The notes: generated by a model from the letters alone, not told the origin. A stretch of DNA of 64,000 nt from Treponema sp. (GCA_017645785.1 JAGCNW010000015.1:38389-102388); one strand, 5' to 3'; shown: positions 27,265-38,825, counted from the first letter of the stretch. Numbers and translations are program-made.

Positions 27265-27573
27265 TTATTGTTTAATTTCTACATCTACACCGGCTGGCAG
27301 TTCAAGTTTCATCAAAGAATCCATTACATCAGAAGAAGGATTCAAAATGTCAATAAGGCGTTTGTGCGTGCGCATTTCAAACTGCTCGCGTGATTTTTTG
27401 TTAACGTGAGGCGAACGAAGCACGGTAAACTTATTGATTCTTGTAGGAAGCGGAACGGGTCCAGCGACCTTGGCTCCAGCTTTCTGAACTGTTTGCACGA
27501 TGGCTTTAGCGCTCTGGTCGATCAACTCTACGTCAAAGGCGCGAAGTCGAACACGAATTTTGCCATTAGCCAT
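27265..27573 (-). CDS. rpsJ: 30S ribosomal protein S10 (uS10)
   Basis: 102 residues, full length. [61 protein letters not shown] is nearly invariant. S10 is also the NusE transcription antitermination factor and binds NusG, linking the polymerase and ribosome genes of this block. It follows tuf by 56 bases. Confidence 0.97.
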   Translation of the reverse strand: MANGKIRVRLRAFDVELIDQSAKAIVQTVQKAGAKVAGPVPLPTRINKFTVLRSPHVNKKSREQFEMRTHKRLIDILNPSSDVMDSLMKLELPAGVDVEIKQ

Positions 27574-27629
27574 GATTCCTCCAAAAAATATCCAAAGCAG
27601 AGCCTTGCGGCCCTGCTTTGAAAACGAAA

Positions 27630-28814
27630 CTACTCGATAATCTTTGTAACCTGGCCAGAAGCGATTGTGCGTCCGCCTTCGCGGATAGCAAGCTTAAGTC
27701 CTTCGTCCATAGCGATCGGGTGGATCAATTCGCCAGTGATCTTTGTGTTGTCACCAGGGTTGACCATCTCAACGCCAGCTCCCAACTCTACAGTTCCAGT
27801 GATGTCCGTTGTGCGGAAGTAGAACTGAGGGCGGTATCCAGAGAAGAACGGCTTTGCGCGTCCGCCTTCTTCGGCTGTCAAAACGTAGATCTGAGCTTCG
27901 AACTTTGTGTGCGGGTGGATTGAGCCGGGCTTGGCCAAAACCTGTCCGCGAACGACGTCTTTCTTTTCAACGCCGCGAAGGAGGATACCAACGTTGTCAC
28001 CAGGAATGCCCTGATCCAAAGTCTTCTGGAACATTTCGATGCCAGTAACAGTTGTGTCCTGTGTCGGGCGGATACCAACGATCTGAACGGCGTCGTTCAT
28101 GTTTACTACGCCGCGCTCAACGCGTCCTGTAACTACAGTTCCGCGTCCAGAGATTGTGAAGATGTCTTCGATCGGCATCAAGAAGGGCTTGGCCTCGTCG
28201 CGGACGGGGTCGTCGAACCATGTGTCCATGGCCTGAAGCAATTCTTCGATGCACTTTGTGTTTTCGGGGTTCTCTGATTCGTTCAAGGCTTTGAAAGCTG
28301 AACCAGTGATAACCGGAGTGTCTCCAGAGAAGCCGTACTTCTCGAGAGTTTCCTGAACGTCAGCAACGCAGAGCTCGAGCATGTCGGGATCAGCGATGTC
28401 GGCCTTGTTCAAGAATACGATGATCTTGGGAACGCCTACCTGGCGAGCGAGCAAAAGGTGCTCTTTTGTCTGGGGCATAACGCCGTCTGTGCCGGCTACT
28501 ACGAGGATGGCTCCATCCATCTGAGCGGCTCCAGTAATCATGTTCTTGATGTAGTCAGCGTGGCCCGGGCAGTCGATGTGAGCGTAGTGGCGCTTGTCTG
28601 ACTGATACTCAAGGTGGCGGGTATTGATTGTAATACCGCGCTCTTTCTCTTCCGGAGCGTTGTCGATTTCATCATACTTGAGAGCGTGGTCACCGTACTT
28701 TTTAGCGCAGTACGTTGTGATAGCCGCTGACAATGTAGTCTTACCATGGTCTACGTGACCAATAGTACCAACGTTCATGTGAGGTTTGGTTCTTTCGAAC
28801 TTCTCCTTTGCCAT
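27630..28814 (-). CDS. tuf: Translation elongation factor Tu
   Basis: 394 residues from the ATG at 28814, placed after AAGGAGA. An in-frame ATG at 28850 precedes that ribosome site and is rejected. The P-loop GHVDHGKTT (about 18-26), [13 protein letters not shown] and NKAD motifs form the GTPase; the NKCD of many EF-Tu is NKAD here. It delivers aminoacyl-tRNA to the ribosome. It is the first gene of the long S10-spc run and is preceded by an untranslated region of about 440 nt. Confidence 0.97.
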   Translation of the reverse strand: MAKEKFERTKPHMNVGTIGHVDHGKTTLSAAITTYCAKKYGDHALKYDEIDNAPEEKERGITINTRHLEYQSDKRHYAHIDCPGHADYIKNMITGAAQMDGAILVVAGTDGVMPQTKEHLLLARQVGVPKIIVFLNKADIADPDMLELCVADVQETLEKYGFSGDTPVITGSAFKALNESENPENTKCIEELLQAMDTWFDDPVRDEAKPFLMPIEDIFTISGRGTVVTGRVERGVVNMNDAVQIVGIRPTQDTTVTGIEMFQKTLDQGIPGDNVGILLRGVEKKDVVRGQVLAKPGSIHPHTKFEAQIYVLTAEEGGRAKPFFSGYRPQFYFRTTDITGTVELGAGVEMVNPGDNTKITGELIHPIAMDEGLKLAIREGGRTIASGQVTKIIE

Positions 28815-29258
28815 GTTTTTCTCCTTGCCGGCAAACCCTTTTGCCGACATTTTAAAAAATGTTTTATGTGCTGCGCTTTAAACCAGAACCCTCGCCCCTT
28901 CGAAGAAGACGCTCAGATTCGCATACACATCTCTTTTTATGCGACTGTTTGATGAAAAGATAATGACGGTAAAAGAAGCAATTTCTAACATAATGTTCCA
29001 TAATTTCGGAACATTTATGGCCGACACCACCTGTTCATTGTCAAACGCCGCTTGACAACCGGTTTGGCGCTATGAGCCGGGCGAACCTTTCGATGAAAGA
29101 CCGCCGCAGAAACCCCTGCATGGAAGTTCTATCGCCTTGTTGACAACAAGACGTTCCACCCAAGAACCGCGAAACCTGAAAGCCGCTTAAGGCGACTGAC
29201 TTTACGGTTCCGCCGGAATTGTAAATTCCGCCTGACTCTCAAAGAACCAAAGATAGGT
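28815..29258 (-). ncRNA. Structured untranslated leader of tuf
   Basis: About 440 nt lie between the promoter and the tuf start, with no convincing reading frame. Several strong hairpins can be read: AATGTTCC/GGAACATT (28992-28999, 29008-29015), TTGTCAA/TTGACAA (29038-29044, 29052-29058), GGAATT/AATTCC (29215-29229), and CGGCAAA/TTTGCCG (28829-28835, 28840-28846) next to the ribosome site. It does not match tmRNA, RNase P RNA or SRP RNA. It may be a regulatory leader or contain a separate small RNA. Confidence 0.45.
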
Positions 29259-29264
29259 TTAAGA

Positions 29265-29293
29265 AATATATAGAATTTTGACAGTTTGGTCAA
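29265..29293 (-). promoter_or_regulatory. Promoter of tuf and the S10-spc genes
   Basis: Minus-strand TTGACC (29288-29293), 17-bp spacer, TATATT (29265-29270). The -35 region TTGACCAAA is the same as in the rpsL promoter. Confidence 0.7.
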
Positions 29294-29330
29294 TAGGAAA
29301 CGTAAGTTTTTTAATTATTTTTTGAAAAAA

Positions 29331-29357
29331 AAAATCGCCCGAAAAACGGGCGATTTT
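29331..29357 (-). terminator. Terminator of rpsL-rpsG
   Basis: An 11-bp perfect stem (AAAATCGCCCG/CGGGCGATTTT, 29331-29341 and 29347-29357) with a 5-base loop, followed on the minus strand by a long T tract. It lies 11 bases after rpsG and separates it from the tuf unit. Confidence 0.88.
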
Positions 29358-29367
29358 AGCCGGAAAA

Positions 29368-29838
29368 CTACCAGCGATAGTGGGCGAAAGCCTTGTTGGC
29401 TTCGGCCATCTTGTGGGTGTCTTCCTTTTTCTTGTAGGCAGAACCGGTGTTGTTAAAAGCGTCCAAAAGCTCGGCGCTGAGAGTGTCGGCCATTCCGTGA
29501 CCATTGCGGTTGCGGGCTGCGTCGATGATCCATCTCATGGCGAGGGCTTCTTTGCGGGTGTCGCGGATTTCTACCGGAACCTGGTATGTCGCGCCGCCTA
29601 CACGGCGTGATTTAACTTCTACTTGAGGCTTAACGTTCTCAAGAGCCTTGAGGAACACTTCCAAAGGATCCTTTTCGGTCTTGGCCTTAAGCTTGTCCAT
29701 CGCTTCGTAAACGATGCGAGTGCAGATGTCCTTTTTTCCGTCCAACATCATGCGAGTAACGAATTTTGAAACAACCTGGCTGTTGTATCTTGAATCCGGC
29801 ACAATCGGGCGGTTGACAGATTTCTTATGTCTTCCCAT
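29368..29838 (-). CDS. rpsG: 30S ribosomal protein S7 (uS7)
   Basis: 156 residues, full length. [39 protein letters not shown] and [19 protein letters not shown] are diagnostic. S7 nucleates the 30S head and touches E-site tRNA. It follows rpsL by 12 bases, but fusA is not adjacent as in E. coli; it lies at 54131. Confidence 0.97.
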   Translation of the reverse strand: MGRHKKSVNRPIVPDSRYNSQVVSKFVTRMMLDGKKDICTRIVYEAMDKLKAKTEKDPLEVFLKALENVKPQVEVKSRRVGGATYQVPVEIRDTRKEALAMRWIIDAARNRNGHGMADTLSAELLDAFNNTGSAYKKKEDTHKMAEANKAFAHYRW

Positions 29839-29850
29839 ACTAGTCCTCCA

Positions 29851-30225
29851 TTATGCCTTAGGCCTTTTGGCGCCGTATTTTGAGCGGCCGCGCTTGCGTC
29901 CGTCAACGCCAAGAGTGTCTTTTGTTCCGCGAATAATGTGATAGCGAACGCCAGGAAGGTCCTTTACGCGGCCGCCGCGGATCAATACTACTGAGTGCTC
30001 CTGCAAGTTGTGTCCGATTCCAGGAATATAAGCTGTAACTTCGATTCCGTTGCTCAAGCGAACACGGGCTACCTTGCGGAGAGCCGAATTCGGTTTTTTG
30101 GGAGTTACCGTCATAACGCGCGTGCAAACGCCGCGCTTCTGCGGACAAGACTCAAGCGCGGGGGATTTGGTCCTGTTGGCAGCGGTTTTGCGTCCCTTTT
30201 TAATCAATTGGTTAATTGTAGGCAT
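29851..30225 (-). CDS. rpsL: 30S ribosomal protein S12 (uS12)
   Basis: 124 residues, full length. The decoding segments [19 protein letters not shown] and [31 protein letters not shown] carry Lys at both classic streptomycin-resistance positions region, so this is the sensitive-type sequence. It has its own promoter downstream of rpoC. Confidence 0.97.
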   Translation of the reverse strand: MPTINQLIKKGRKTAANRTKSPALESCPQKRGVCTRVMTVTPKKPNSALRKVARVRLSNGIEVTAYIPGIGHNLQEHSVVLIRGGRVKDLPGVRYHIIRGTKDTLGVDGRKRGRSKYGAKRPKA

Positions 30226-30250
30226 CTAAAAATGTCTCCTTTATAAATTG

Positions 30251-30267
30251 CCGGGCAGCACCCCCGG
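30251..30267 (-). repeat. Hairpin in the rpsL leader
   Basis: CCGGG/CCCGG arms (30251-30255, 30263-30267) with a 7-base loop lie between the rpsL promoter and its AAGGAG ribosome site. Possible leader structure; function unknown. Confidence 0.35.
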
Positions 30268-30294
30268 TTAAATTCATTTATAGCGGTAACGGCT

Positions 30295-30323
30295 ACTTTA
30301 ACAAAATCTCGCGATTTGGTCAA
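30295..30323 (-). promoter_or_regulatory. Promoter of rpsL-rpsG
   Basis: Minus-strand TTGACC (30318-30323), 17-bp spacer, TAAAGT (30295-30300). No terminator is visible after rpoC, so read-through from rpoBC is also likely. Confidence 0.65.
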
Positions 30324-30344
30324 GGGCCGCGACCGCTTTTTAGC

Positions 30345-33300
30345 TTAGTCTTGGTCCTCATTGTCAAAGCTGGCGGTGGCGGCTTCCTTTTCGCGCTCGG
30401 CCTCAGCTTCGGCAAGCTCCTTTTCGATTCGGCGCTTTTCGATGATTTCGTTCATCTGGATGTCCAAGTCCTGGTCGCCAGAGTCGTAAACCTTGACGCC
30501 CTTGTAGTTCCTGATGCCCGTTCCGGCAGGAATCATGTGGCCGATGGCTACATTTTCCTTTACGCCGCGAAGCGCGTCCACAGAACCAGAAATGGCGGCG
30601 TTTGTAAGAACGCGAGTCGTTTCCTGGAACGAAGCCGCGGAAATGAAGGAATCGACATTGAGCGAAGCCTTTGTGATTCCCTGGAACATCGGGCGTCCGA
30701 TGGCAGGCTGGCCGCCTTCGGCTATGACGCGGGCGTTCTCTTCGCGGAAGCGGTATTTGTCAACCTGCTGGCCAAAGATAAAGCGGGTGTCGCCGACAGC
30801 GACAATCTCAACCTTGCGCAACATTTGGCGCACGATGATTCCGATGTGCTTGTCGTTGATGCTTACGCCCTGCGCGCGGTAAACCTGCTGGATTTCGTCC
30901 ATCAAGTAATTCTGCAAGGCGTTTTCGCCCAAAATCGCAAGAATGTCGTGGGGGCTCGGCTGTCCGTCGCAAAGCGGCTCGCCGGCCTCAACTCCGTCTC
31001 CGTCGCGAACAAGCATTCGCTTTGAAACAGGAACAAGGTGCTCAAACACGCGGCCATACTTGTCTTCTACAGTGATGACGCGTTTGCCTTTCTTAAGATC
31101 CTTGAACTTGACAGTACCCTTGATGCCTGACAAAACGCTGGGGCTGACAGGCTTGCGGGCTTCGAACAATTCTGAAACGCGCGGAAGACCGCCGGTGATG
31201 TCGTTTGACTTTTGCGCCGCTTTGGGCATCTTGGCCAAAACAACGCCAGCCTTGATCTTTTGCTTGTCGTCAACGCTAAGAATGGCGCCGGCCGGCAAGA
31301 AGTAGCTTCCAAGCTCGTTTCCGTCTTCGTCGGTGATGTGGATGCGCGGCTGCTTTACGTCAAGGTGCAAGTCTGTGATTATGCGCTCCGTCGCTCCTGA
31401 CTGTTCGTCAACGTGGGCTTCGACTGTTGAATCGTCGATGTCCTCAAAGTGAACGTAACCGTCGTTTTCGGCGATGATCGGCTCTGAGTAGGCGTCAAGC
31501 AAAGTTCCGATTACGGCGTTGGCCGCCACAACCTGTCCTTCCTGAACCTGGATAATTGAGCCGTTGGCGATTTCCATCTTTTGGTCGGTTCCTGTAAGAT
31601 AGAGAACCTTGTCCTTAATAAGGATAATGCCGTTTTCTTTTGCAGTTACGTCGCCGTCTTTTGAAGTAAGCAAAACCGTTCCCTTAAGAACGCGGTCGCC
31701 GTCTTTAACGGCAAGCTTGCCCTCGCGAGAGTCGACGCTGTCGATTACGCGGATAAGGGCCATGTTTCCCTTGCGGGTAAAGAGCTGGCCTTCCTTTGTC
31801 TTTACGCTGGTTCCTTCGATTGTCTTGATGATCGCGGGGAACTTAAGAACGATGTTATTGTCCTGAGTGACCTTAGACGCGGCGCCGCCGGCGTGGAAGG
31901 TTCGGAGAGTAAGCTGGGTACCAGGCTGACCGATTGACTGGGCGGCTACAATTCCGACCGCTTCGCCAATTTCCACAACCTTGTTGCGGGCCAAGTTCTT
32001 TCCGTAGCACTTTACGCAAACGCCGTGCTTGGCTTCGCAAGTAAGTACGGTGCGGAGCTTGACTTTTTCAACGCCGGCTTCCTCAATCTTCTTGGCCAAG
32101 TTCTCGTCGATGTAAGAGTTTACGTCGCAAAGAATTTCGCCGGTAATCGGGTGAACGACGCGCTCGATAGTAAAGTGACCTTCGATGCGGTCAGCCAAAT
32201 GCTCGATGATTTCGTCGCCGTCTTTGATCGCGGTGTAGTCAGTTCCGTTGATGGTGCCGCAATCGTCTTCGTTGATTACGACGTCCTGGGCAACGTCAAC
32301 CAAGCGGCGGGTCATGTAACCGGCGTCGGCTGTCTTAAGAGCGGTGTCCGACAAACCTTTGCGGGCGCCGTTGGTTGAGATGAAGTATTCGATAACCGAA
32401 AGACCTTCGTAGAAGTTTGAGCGTACGGGCAATTCAATGATGTCTCCGTTAGGCTTGGCCATCAAGCCGCGCATAGCCGCAAGCTGAGAAATCTGCTTTT
32501 TGGAACCGCGGGCGCCGGATTTGGCCATCATGTAAATTGTGTTGAATCCGTCCTTGTCTTTTTCCAACTGGGCGTACATAACGTCAGTAAGCTTTTCGTT
32601 TGTGCGCTGCCAAATATCGGTTACCTTGTTGTAGCGTTCGTCTTCCGTAATGCGTCCGTCGGCGTATTGGCGAACGATTTCTTCTACTTCTTTGTTGGCC
32701 TTGTCGACCATGTCCTTCTTTTCTTTGGGAACGAGGATGTCGTCCATAGAAAGAGTGGCGCCGTAGAATGTCGCGTTCTTGTAGCCGACAGCCTTGATGG
32801 CGTCAAGCATTTGAATCGTGAGCCAAGAGCCCTTGTCGTGGTAAACTTTCTCGATCATGCTCTTGAGCTTTTTGTCGCCATACTGCTCGTTGACATAATT
32901 TACTTCGTCGGGCATGGCTTCGTTAAAGGCCAATGTTCCGGCTGTAGTCTCGATCAAGTCGCCCTTCTTGAATTCTCCTTCTTTGAAAGAATCCTTGGGA
33001 GCGGGAACTTTGACCTTGGCCTGCCATTCGATGTTTCCGCACTCGGCGGCCATGCGAACTTCGTCAGAAGAAGAGAAGCGCTTGCCCTCTCCCTTGGCGC
33101 CAGGCTTTACGGAAGTCATATAGTAGATTCCCAAAACCATGTCCTGGGACGGATATACGATTGTTCCGCCGTTGGCAGGGTCAAGCAAGTTGCGGGCGCT
33201 GAGCATCAATGTCCAGCACTCCATTTGCGCGGCCTGTGTAAGAGGAACGTGGATGGCCATCTGGTCACCGTCAAAGTCCGCGTTAAAGGCTTTGCAAGCG

Positions 33301-34622
33301 AGCGGGTGCAACTTGAGCGCCTTGCCTTCCACCAACACCGGTTCAAAGGCCTGGATTCCCAAGCGGTGCAAAGTCGGGGCGCGGTTGAGCATTACAGGGT
33401 GCTCGCTGACGACTTCGTCCAAAACGGCAAAGACTTCGGGAGCTTCCGACTCTACGTAAAGCTTGGCCTTCTTAAGGTTGAAGGCGACTCCCTTGTCCAT
33501 CAATTTTTTCATGATGAAGGGCTTGAACAATTCAAGCGCCATCTTTGTCGGAAGTCCGCACTGCCAAAGCTTGAGTTCCGGACCAACAACGATTACAGAG
33601 CGGCCTGAATAGTCTACGCGCTTTCCGAGCAAGTTTTGGCGGAAGCGGCCCTGCTTTCCTTTTATCATGTCGCTGATTGACTTGAGCGGCCTGTTTGAGG
33701 CGCCCTTTACAATGCGCTTTCTCTTTGAGTTGTCGAACAAAGAGTCAACGGCTTCCTGCAACATTCGCTTTTCGTTGCGGATGATGATGTCAGGAGCGTT
33801 GAGGGCCAACAATCTCTTGAGGCGGTTGTTGCGGTTGATTACGCGGCGGTACAAGTCGTTAAGGTCGGATGTGGCGAAGCGGCCGCCGTCAAGCTGAACC
33901 ATTGGGCGCAACTCAGGCGGCATTACGGGAACAACGTCCAAAATCATCCAAGAAGCCTTGTTGCCCGAAGAGCGGAAGTTCTCGACAATTTCGATGCGCT
34001 TAAGAAGGCGCTTGTCGCTCTTGGCTCCCTTCTCGATCATCTTGGCGCGAAGTTCGGCGGCCAAGGCGTCAAGGTCCAAGCCTTCAAGCAAAGTCTTTAC
34101 GGCTTCGGCGCCCATGCCGGCGGTAAAGGCCTGGCCATAGCGCTCCTGGGCCTCGCGGTATTCGTCTTCCGTCAAAAGGTCCATCTTCTTGAGGTCTGTC
34201 TCACCCGGATCGATTACGATATATTTTTCGTAGTAAAGAACGGAGCGAAGCGAGCCTACAGGCAAGTCCAAAAGCAAGCCCATGCGGCTAGGAACAGAGC
34301 GGTAGTACCAAATGTGGCTTACCGGCGCGGCAAGCTCGATGTGGCCTGTGCGCTCGCGGCGAACTTTGAAGTGTGTGACTTCTACGCCGCAGCGGTCGCA
34401 AATGACGCCCTTGTAGCGGATTGACTTGAACTTTCCGCAATAGCATTCCCATTCCTTAGTGGTTCCGAAAATGCGTTCGCAAAAAAGTCCGTCTCGCTCG
34501 GGTCGCAAAGTGCGGTAGTTGATTGTCTCTGGCTTTTTAACTTCGCCGTAAGACCAAGCGCGGATTGTGTCCGGGCTGGCCAATTTTATTTTTATGCTGT
34601 CAAAATCTTCGATATCGCGCAT
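30345..34622 (-). CDS. rpoC: RNA polymerase beta' subunit
   Basis: 1425 residues. The catalytic NADFDGDQM motif is at 447-455 with Asp449, Asp451 and Asp453 coordinating the active-site magnesium. The N-terminal zinc site is [12 protein letters not shown] (Cys60, 62, 75, 78) and the second zinc site is the [14 protein letters not shown] segment in the C-terminal half. The trigger-loop region with RTFHAGGAA follows. It makes the core enzyme with beta and alpha. Its start shares one base with the rpoB stop (TAATG). Confidence 0.98.
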   Translation of the reverse strand: MRDIEDFDSIKIKLASPDTIRAWSYGEVKKPETINYRTLRPERDGLFCERIFGTTKEWECYCGKFKSIRYKGVICDRCGVEVTHFKVRRERTGHIELAAPVSHIWYYRSVPSRMGLLLDLPVGSLRSVLYYEKYIVIDPGETDLKKMDLLTEDEYREAQERYGQAFTAGMGAEAVKTLLEGLDLDALAAELRAKMIEKGAKSDKRLLKRIEIVENFRSSGNKASWMILDVVPVMPPELRPMVQLDGGRFATSDLNDLYRRVINRNNRLKRLLALNAPDIIIRNEKRMLQEAVDSLFDNSKRKRIVKGASNRPLKSISDMIKGKQGRFRQNLLGKRVDYSGRSVIVVGPELKLWQCGLPTKMALELFKPFIMKKLMDKGVAFNLKKAKLYVESEAPEVFAVLDEVVSEHPVMLNRAPTLHRLGIQAFEPVLVEGKALKLHPLACKAFNADFDGDQMAIHVPLTQAAQMECWTLMLSARNLLDPANGGTIVYPSQDMVLGIYYMTSVKPGAKGEGKRFSSSDEVRMAAECGNIEWQAKVKVPAPKDSFKEGEFKKGDLIETTAGTLAFNEAMPDEVNYVNEQYGDKKLKSMIEKVYHDKGSWLTIQMLDAIKAVGYKNATFYGATLSMDDILVPKEKKDMVDKANKEVEEIVRQYADGRITEDERYNKVTDIWQRTNEKLTDVMYAQLEKDKDGFNTIYMMAKSGARGSKKQISQLAAMRGLMAKPNGDIIELPVRSNFYEGLSVIEYFISTNGARKGLSDTALKTADAGYMTRRLVDVAQDVVINEDDCGTINGTDYTAIKDGDEIIEHLADRIEGHFTIERVVHPITGEILCDVNSYIDENLAKKIEEAGVEKVKLRTVLTCEAKHGVCVKCYGKNLARNKVVEIGEAVGIVAAQSIGQPGTQLTLRTFHAGGAASKVTQDNNIVLKFPAIIKTIEGTSVKTKEGQLFTRKGNMALIRVIDSVDSREGKLAVKDGDRVLKGTVLLTSKDGDVTAKENGIILIKDKVLYLTGTDQKMEIANGSIIQVQEGQVVAANAVIGTLLDAYSEPIIAENDGYVHFEDIDDSTVEAHVDEQSGATERIITDLHLDVKQPRIHITDEDGNELGSYFLPAGAILSVDDKQKIKAGVVLAKMPKAAQKSNDITGGLPRVSELFEARKPVSPSVLSGIKGTVKFKDLKKGKRVITVEDKYGRVFEHLVPVSKRMLVRDGDGVEAGEPLCDGQPSPHDILAILGENALQNYLMDEIQQVYRAQGVSINDKHIGIIVRQMLRKVEIVAVGDTRFIFGQQVDKYRFREENARVIAEGGQPAIGRPMFQGITKASLNVDSFISAASFQETTRVLTNAAISGSVDALRGVKENVAIGHMIPAGTGIRNYKGVKVYDSGDQDLDIQMNEIIEKRRIEKELAEAEAEREKEAATASFDNEDQD

Positions 34623-37600
34623 TATTCATTCTCCTTGTCAAAGCCGCTTGAGGCCTTGTCAATCAATTCCTGATCGCGTTCGGTAAGGGCGATTTGCTTT
34701 CCCTTAGCGTCATAAATGGTGAAGTCAAGAGCCAACCCGCGCAATTCCTGAACCAATACGTTGAATGATTCTGGAACTCCGGCGGGAGTTGAAGGCTCGC
34801 CTTTTACGATGGACTCGTAAACCTTTGATCGGCCGTTCATGTCGTCGGACTTGATTGTCATCATTTCCTGCAAGGTGTTGGCGGCGCCATAGGCTTCGAG
34901 CGCCCAAACTTCCATTTCTCCAAGGCGCTGGCCGCCGAACTGGGCTTTTCCTCCCAAAGGCTGCTGAGTGACCAAAGAGTAAGGTCCGGTTGAGCGGGCG
35001 TGCATCTTGTCGTCTACCAAGTGATGCAACTTCATATAGTAGATAACGCCAACAAAAATCGGGTTTACGAAAGGCTCGCCTGTGCGGCCGTCGCGAACGA
35101 TTTGTTTACAGTCTTTTGAAAGACCGGCTTCTTCCAACTTTTTGGCGATCTGCTCTTGGCTGGGCGACTGGAATACAGGCGACTCAAAGAACTGGTTGAG
35201 GTACTTGCCCGCGATTCCAAGCTCTGATTCCATGATCTGACCGATGTTCATGCGCGAAGGAACGCCCAATGGGTTCAAGCAAACGTCAAGCGGAGTTCCG
35301 TCCTCCAAGTAAGGCATGTCTTCTTCGGGCAAGATGCGCGAAACAACACCCTTGTTTCCGTGGCGTCCGGCCATCTTGTCGCCTTCGCGGAGCTTGCGCT
35401 TGTTGGCGATCATTACTTTTACAACCTGGTCAACGCCTGGATTCAAGTCATCGCCTTCGCTTCTCTTAAGGCGCTGAATGTCGATTACAACGCCTTCAAC
35501 TCCGTGCGGAACGCGCAAAGAGGTGTCGCGAACTTCCTTGGCCTTTTCGCCAAAGATTGAGTTGAGCAATTTGAATTCCGGAGTCGTCTCGGCTTCGCTC
35601 TTGGGAGTTACTTTTCCTACCAAGATGTCGCCGCTCTTAACCTTGGCGCCGATGCGGATGATTCCTTCCGCGTCAAGATTGTCAAGATTCTTTTCGGCTG
35701 TATTGGGAACGTCGCGAGTGATCTTTTCGGGACCAAGCTTTGTCTCGCGGATTTCTGTTGAGAATTCCTTGATGTGGATGGAAGTGTACATGTCTTCCTT
35801 AACGACGCGCTTGCTGATAAGAACGGCGTCCTCGTAGTTGTATCCGTTCCACGGAACGAAGCCAACAAGAATGTTGCGGCCAAGGGCCAACTCGCCGTTG
35901 AATGTGGCGGGTCCGTCGGCAAGGACAGAGCCTTCCACAACCTTTTCGCCAACTTCTACAGTCGGGCGCTGGTGGTTGCAAGTGTCGTTGTTTGTGCGCT
36001 GGTACTTGAGCAAAACGTACTCGTCAACTTCGCCGCGCTTTCCGCCTTCGGGCTTAACCGTTACGCATTCGCTTGTAACTTTGACAACTTCGCCGGCGCG
36101 CTTGGCTTTGACCAAAACGCCAGAGTCGTAGGCGCACTTTTGCTCCATGCCGGTTCCGACGTGCGGAGGCTCCGGGAACAAAAGCGGAACTGCCTGGCGC
36201 TGCATGTTGCAGCCCATCAAGGCGCGGTTGGCGTCGTCGTGCTCCAAGAACGGAATGAGCGCCGCTGAAACAGAAATTACCTGACGCGGTGAAACGTCCA
36301 TGTACTGAACGTCTTTTGGAGAGCGCGTTGTATAGTCGCCGCGGCGGCGGCAAGAAATCATATCGGTGGCAAAAGAACCGTCTTTGCCCATGCCCTCGCT
36401 GACCTGTCCGATGTAATACTTGTCTTCGTCCATCGCGGAGAGGTATTCAACCTTGTTGGTGGCCTTGCCTTTTTCGATCTTGCGGTAAGGAGCCTCAAGG
36501 AAGCCGTAGTCGTTTACGCGGGTGTAAATGGCCAACGAAACGATCAAGCCGATGTTCGGTCCTTCTGGAGTCTCAATCGGGCACATGCGTCCGTAGTGAG
36601 AATAGTGAACGTCGCGAACTTCGAAGCCGGCGCGGTCGCGGGAAAGGCCGCCGGGTCCCAAAGCGTTCAAGCGGCGCTTGTGGGTAAGCTCGGCCAGCGG
36701 GTTGATTTGGTCCATGAACTGTGAAAGTTGTGAAGAGCCAAAGAACTCTTTTATCGCCGCGATTATCGGCTTTGAAGAAATCAAGTCTTGCGGCTTGATT
36801 GTGTCATTTTCTTTCAATCCCATGCGCTCCTTGGCGATGCGCTCCATTCTGGCAAAGGCGGTCTTGATTTGATTTGTCATCAATTCGCCGACAGAGCGGA
36901 TGCGGCGGTTGCCCAAGTGGTCGATGTCGTCGCGGGATTCTTCCCCGATGTAAACCTTGATCAAGAACTTCATCGTGTTGGTGATGTCGTCCTTTACCAA
37001 AGTCTGGTCTTCCAACGGAGGATTGTAGTCAAATTTTTTGTTGAGCTTGTAGCGGCCAACGCGTCCCAAGTCGTAGCGGCGAGAAGTGAAGAACATTGAG
37101 TTCAAATCCTTTTCGGCATTTTCCACGGTGATGGGCTCGCCAGGCATAAGGACGCTGTAAACGGCGCTCAAGGCGTCTTCTTTTGTCGGCTCGTCAACTT
37201 CAGTTCCTTCTTTGGCGAACTTGATTTCTTCGCGCTCAAAGCAGTTGATGATGATGTCGCTGTCAAGAGAAAGATTTTTTTCGTCCTTGTTTTCGGGATC
37301 CTTGCGCGTGTCAAACTTGATGACTTCGATTTCCTTGATGCCGTTGGCGATCAAGTCGTCGATGTCGTGCGGATGCAAGCGAGTGGCAGCCTTGAAAAGC
37401 TTTTTGCTTTCTTCGCCGTCTTGAATGTAAATGGCTTTTGAAAGAACGCGGCCTACAAGAGCCTCGCGGGCGCTGTTGCTGTTTCTTACAGTTACAGTTT
37501 CTGTTTCATAGAAAACTTTGATGATTTCTTCGCGGCTCTCAAAACCGAGAGCGCGCAAGAAGATTGTTCCCAAGATTTTTTTCTTGCGGTCGATCTTCGC

Positions 37601-38164
37601 GAAAATCAACTCTTTCTTTTGGTCAATTTCAAATTCAAGCCAAGAGCCGCGGTAAGGAATGATGCGGCTTCCCCAAACGCCCTTGTCATGGTTAAAGATA
37701 ACGCCAGGCGAACGGTGGATCTGCGAAACGACTACGCGCTCGGCTCCGTTGATGACGAAAGTTCCGCGGTCTGTCATAAGCGGAATGTCGCCCATATATA
37801 TGTCTTTTTGGAGAATGGCGCCGGTTTCCTTAAAGTTAAGGTCAATGCGCGCCTTCAAAGGAACCGCGTAAGTGAGTCCCTTTTGCTTGCACTCCAATTC
37901 TGAGAATTTGATTCCCTCAAAATCCAGTTGGTAAAATTCATAGTCAAGCCGCATGTCGCCGTTGGGACTTTCAATCGGGAAAGTCGTTGTAAAGGCTTCT
38001 TGCAAACCCTGGTTTTCTAGAGGCTTTCCTTCTTCCAAATTTTTTCTCTGAAGGAAGTATTCATACGACGCTGTTTGAATGTCGATAAGATTCGGGACAT
38101 CCATTGAAGACTTGATGTCCTTACCATAGTACTGACGGTTGATTGTCCGGCTTTTTGCGAACAT
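34622..38164 (-). CDS. rpoB: RNA polymerase beta subunit
   Basis: 1180 residues. The rifampicin region is [38 protein letters not shown], where Asn500 stands at the position of E. coli Ser531. Conserved [19 protein letters not shown] and [18 protein letters not shown] segments lie in the C-terminal third, the latter contacting beta'. GGGGGA precedes the ATG by five bases. Length is shorter than in E. coli (1342) because lineage-specific insertions are absent. It is separated from rplL by a 242-bp hairpin-rich gap. Confidence 0.98.
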   Translation of the reverse strand: MFAKSRTINRQYYGKDIKSSMDVPNLIDIQTASYEYFLQRKNLEEGKPLENQGLQEAFTTTFPIESPNGDMRLDYEFYQLDFEGIKFSELECKQKGLTYAVPLKARIDLNFKETGAILQKDIYMGDIPLMTDRGTFVINGAERVVVSQIHRSPGVIFNHDKGVWGSRIIPYRGSWLEFEIDQKKELIFAKIDRKKKILGTIFLRALGFESREEIIKVFYETETVTVRNSNSAREALVGRVLSKAIYIQDGEESKKLFKAATRLHPHDIDDLIANGIKEIEVIKFDTRKDPENKDEKNLSLDSDIIINCFEREEIKFAKEGTEVDEPTKEDALSAVYSVLMPGEPITVENAEKDLNSMFFTSRRYDLGRVGRYKLNKKFDYNPPLEDQTLVKDDITNTMKFLIKVYIGEESRDDIDHLGNRRIRSVGELMTNQIKTAFARMERIAKERMGLKENDTIKPQDLISSKPIIAAIKEFFGSSQLSQFMDQINPLAELTHKRRLNALGPGGLSRDRAGFEVRDVHYSHYGRMCPIETPEGPNIGLIVSLAIYTRVNDYGFLEAPYRKIEKGKATNKVEYLSAMDEDKYYIGQVSEGMGKDGSFATDMISCRRRGDYTTRSPKDVQYMDVSPRQVISVSAALIPFLEHDDANRALMGCNMQRQAVPLLFPEPPHVGTGMEQKCAYDSGVLVKAKRAGEVVKVTSECVTVKPEGGKRGEVDEYVLLKYQRTNNDTCNHQRPTVEVGEKVVEGSVLADGPATFNGELALGRNILVGFVPWNGYNYEDAVLISKRVVKEDMYTSIHIKEFSTEIRETKLGPEKITRDVPNTAEKNLDNLDAEGIIRIGAKVKSGDILVGKVTPKSEAETTPEFKLLNSIFGEKAKEVRDTSLRVPHGVEGVVIDIQRLKRSEGDDLNPGVDQVVKVMIANKRKLREGDKMAGRHGNKGVVSRILPEEDMPYLEDGTPLDVCLNPLGVPSRMNIGQIMESELGIAGKYLNQFFESPVFQSPSQEQIAKKLEEAGLSKDCKQIVRDGRTGEPFVNPIFVGVIYYMKLHHLVDDKMHARSTGPYSLVTQQPLGGKAQFGGQRLGEMEVWALEAYGAANTLQEMMTIKSDDMNGRSKVYESIVKGEPSTPAGVPESFNVLVQELRGLALDFTIYDAKGKQIALTERDQELIDKASSGFDKENE

Positions 38165-38282
38165 TAAGGTCCCCCGTTTTTTTTAAGAGGTCAGAATTTT
38201 TTGCTACAAACAGAAACTCTGTTCAGCACAAAAAAGTCCGCCCGGATAAAACTATTGAATAAAAATTTAAAAGAACAAAAGG

Positions 38283-38304
38283 CTCCCGCGCCTAAGCGCG
38301 GGAG
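38283..38304 (-). terminator. Attenuator-like hairpin between rplL and rpoB
   Basis: An 8-bp perfect stem CTCCCGCG/CGCGGGAG (38283-38290, 38297-38304) is followed on the minus strand by CCTTTTGTTCTTTT. A partial terminator in this position, as known in E. coli, would lower rpoBC transcription relative to the ribosomal proteins. Confidence 0.65.
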
Positions 38305-38318
38305 TCTTTAATCAAAAT

Positions 38319-38350
38319 GTCATGTTCGGGCTTGACCCGGACATCTTTTT
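38319..38350. repeat. TCAAG-loop palindromic repeat, copy 1
   Basis: Element reading GTCAT, an arm TGTTCGGG, the loop CTTGA, an arm CCCGGACA and ATCTTTT. Its core is the exact reverse complement of the tandem unit at 49462. It lies between rplL and rpoB. Confidence 0.7.
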
Positions 38351-38371
38351 TACCGCAATGCAAGCGGCAAA

Positions 38372-38399
38372 AGATTGCCGCGCCAAGCGCGGCAATGAC
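38372..38399. repeat. Palindromic repeat, copy 2
   Basis: AGATTGCCGCG, CCAAG-type loop, CGCGGCAATGAC. Outer ends (AGAT and ATGAC) match the other copies in reverse orientation. On the transcribed strand it is followed by CTTTT, so it may act as a weak terminator directly after rplL. Confidence 0.7.
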
Positions 38400-38406
38400 A
38401 AAAGGC

Positions 38407-38793
38407 TTATTTCTTTGAAGCCTTTCCGCCGGCGGCTGTGATGTCGGCAATCCACTTGTCGGCATCGGCCTTGCTCAAGCCCTCTTTGAGAACCTTCGGA
38501 GCGCCTTCAACCAAAGCCTTGGCTTCGCCAAGTCCGAGGTTTGTAAGAGCCTTAACGGCCTTGATAACGCCAATCTTCTTGGCGGCGTCGAATGAATCCA
38601 AGCTAACAGCGAATTCTGTCTGCTCGTCATCAGCGGCTCCACCAGCGGCTCCACCAGCGGCGGGACCGGCGGCTACGGCTACAGCGGCTGTAACGCCGAA
38701 CTTCTCTTCCATAGCCTTTACGAGTTCTGAGGCTTCCAGAACGCTCATTGACGCGATCGCGTCCAAAATCTGATCATTTGTCAAAGCTGCCAT
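38407..38793 (-). CDS. rplL: 50S ribosomal protein L7/L12 (bL12)
   Basis: 128 residues. The N-terminal dimerisation domain (1-35) is followed by an Ala/Gly-rich hinge (about 39-52) and the C-terminal factor-binding domain [41 protein letters not shown]. Several dimers bind the L10 C-terminus and recruit EF-G and EF-Tu. The 199 bases between rplJ and rplL contain a row of hairpins, which may raise L12 output over L10. Confidence 0.97.
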   Translation of the reverse strand: MAALTNDQILDAIASMSVLEASELVKAMEEKFGVTAAVAVAAGPAAGGAAGGAADDEQTEFAVSLDSFDAAKKIGVIKAVKALTNLGLGEAKALVEGAPKVLKEGLSKADADKWIADITAAGGKASKK

Positions 38794-38825
38794 ATTGTCT
38801 TCTCCATATATGTTTGATATTCGCT

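Noticed and set aside
28815..29258. tmRNA, RNase P RNA or SRP RNA
   Set aside because: No tag-peptide frame, no tRNA-like ends, and none of the conserved RNase P or SRP core sequences on either strand.
32667..33608. 313-residue plus-strand reading frame inside rpoC
   Set aside because: Antisense shadow of rpoC, produced by the codon use of this genome. No ribosome site.
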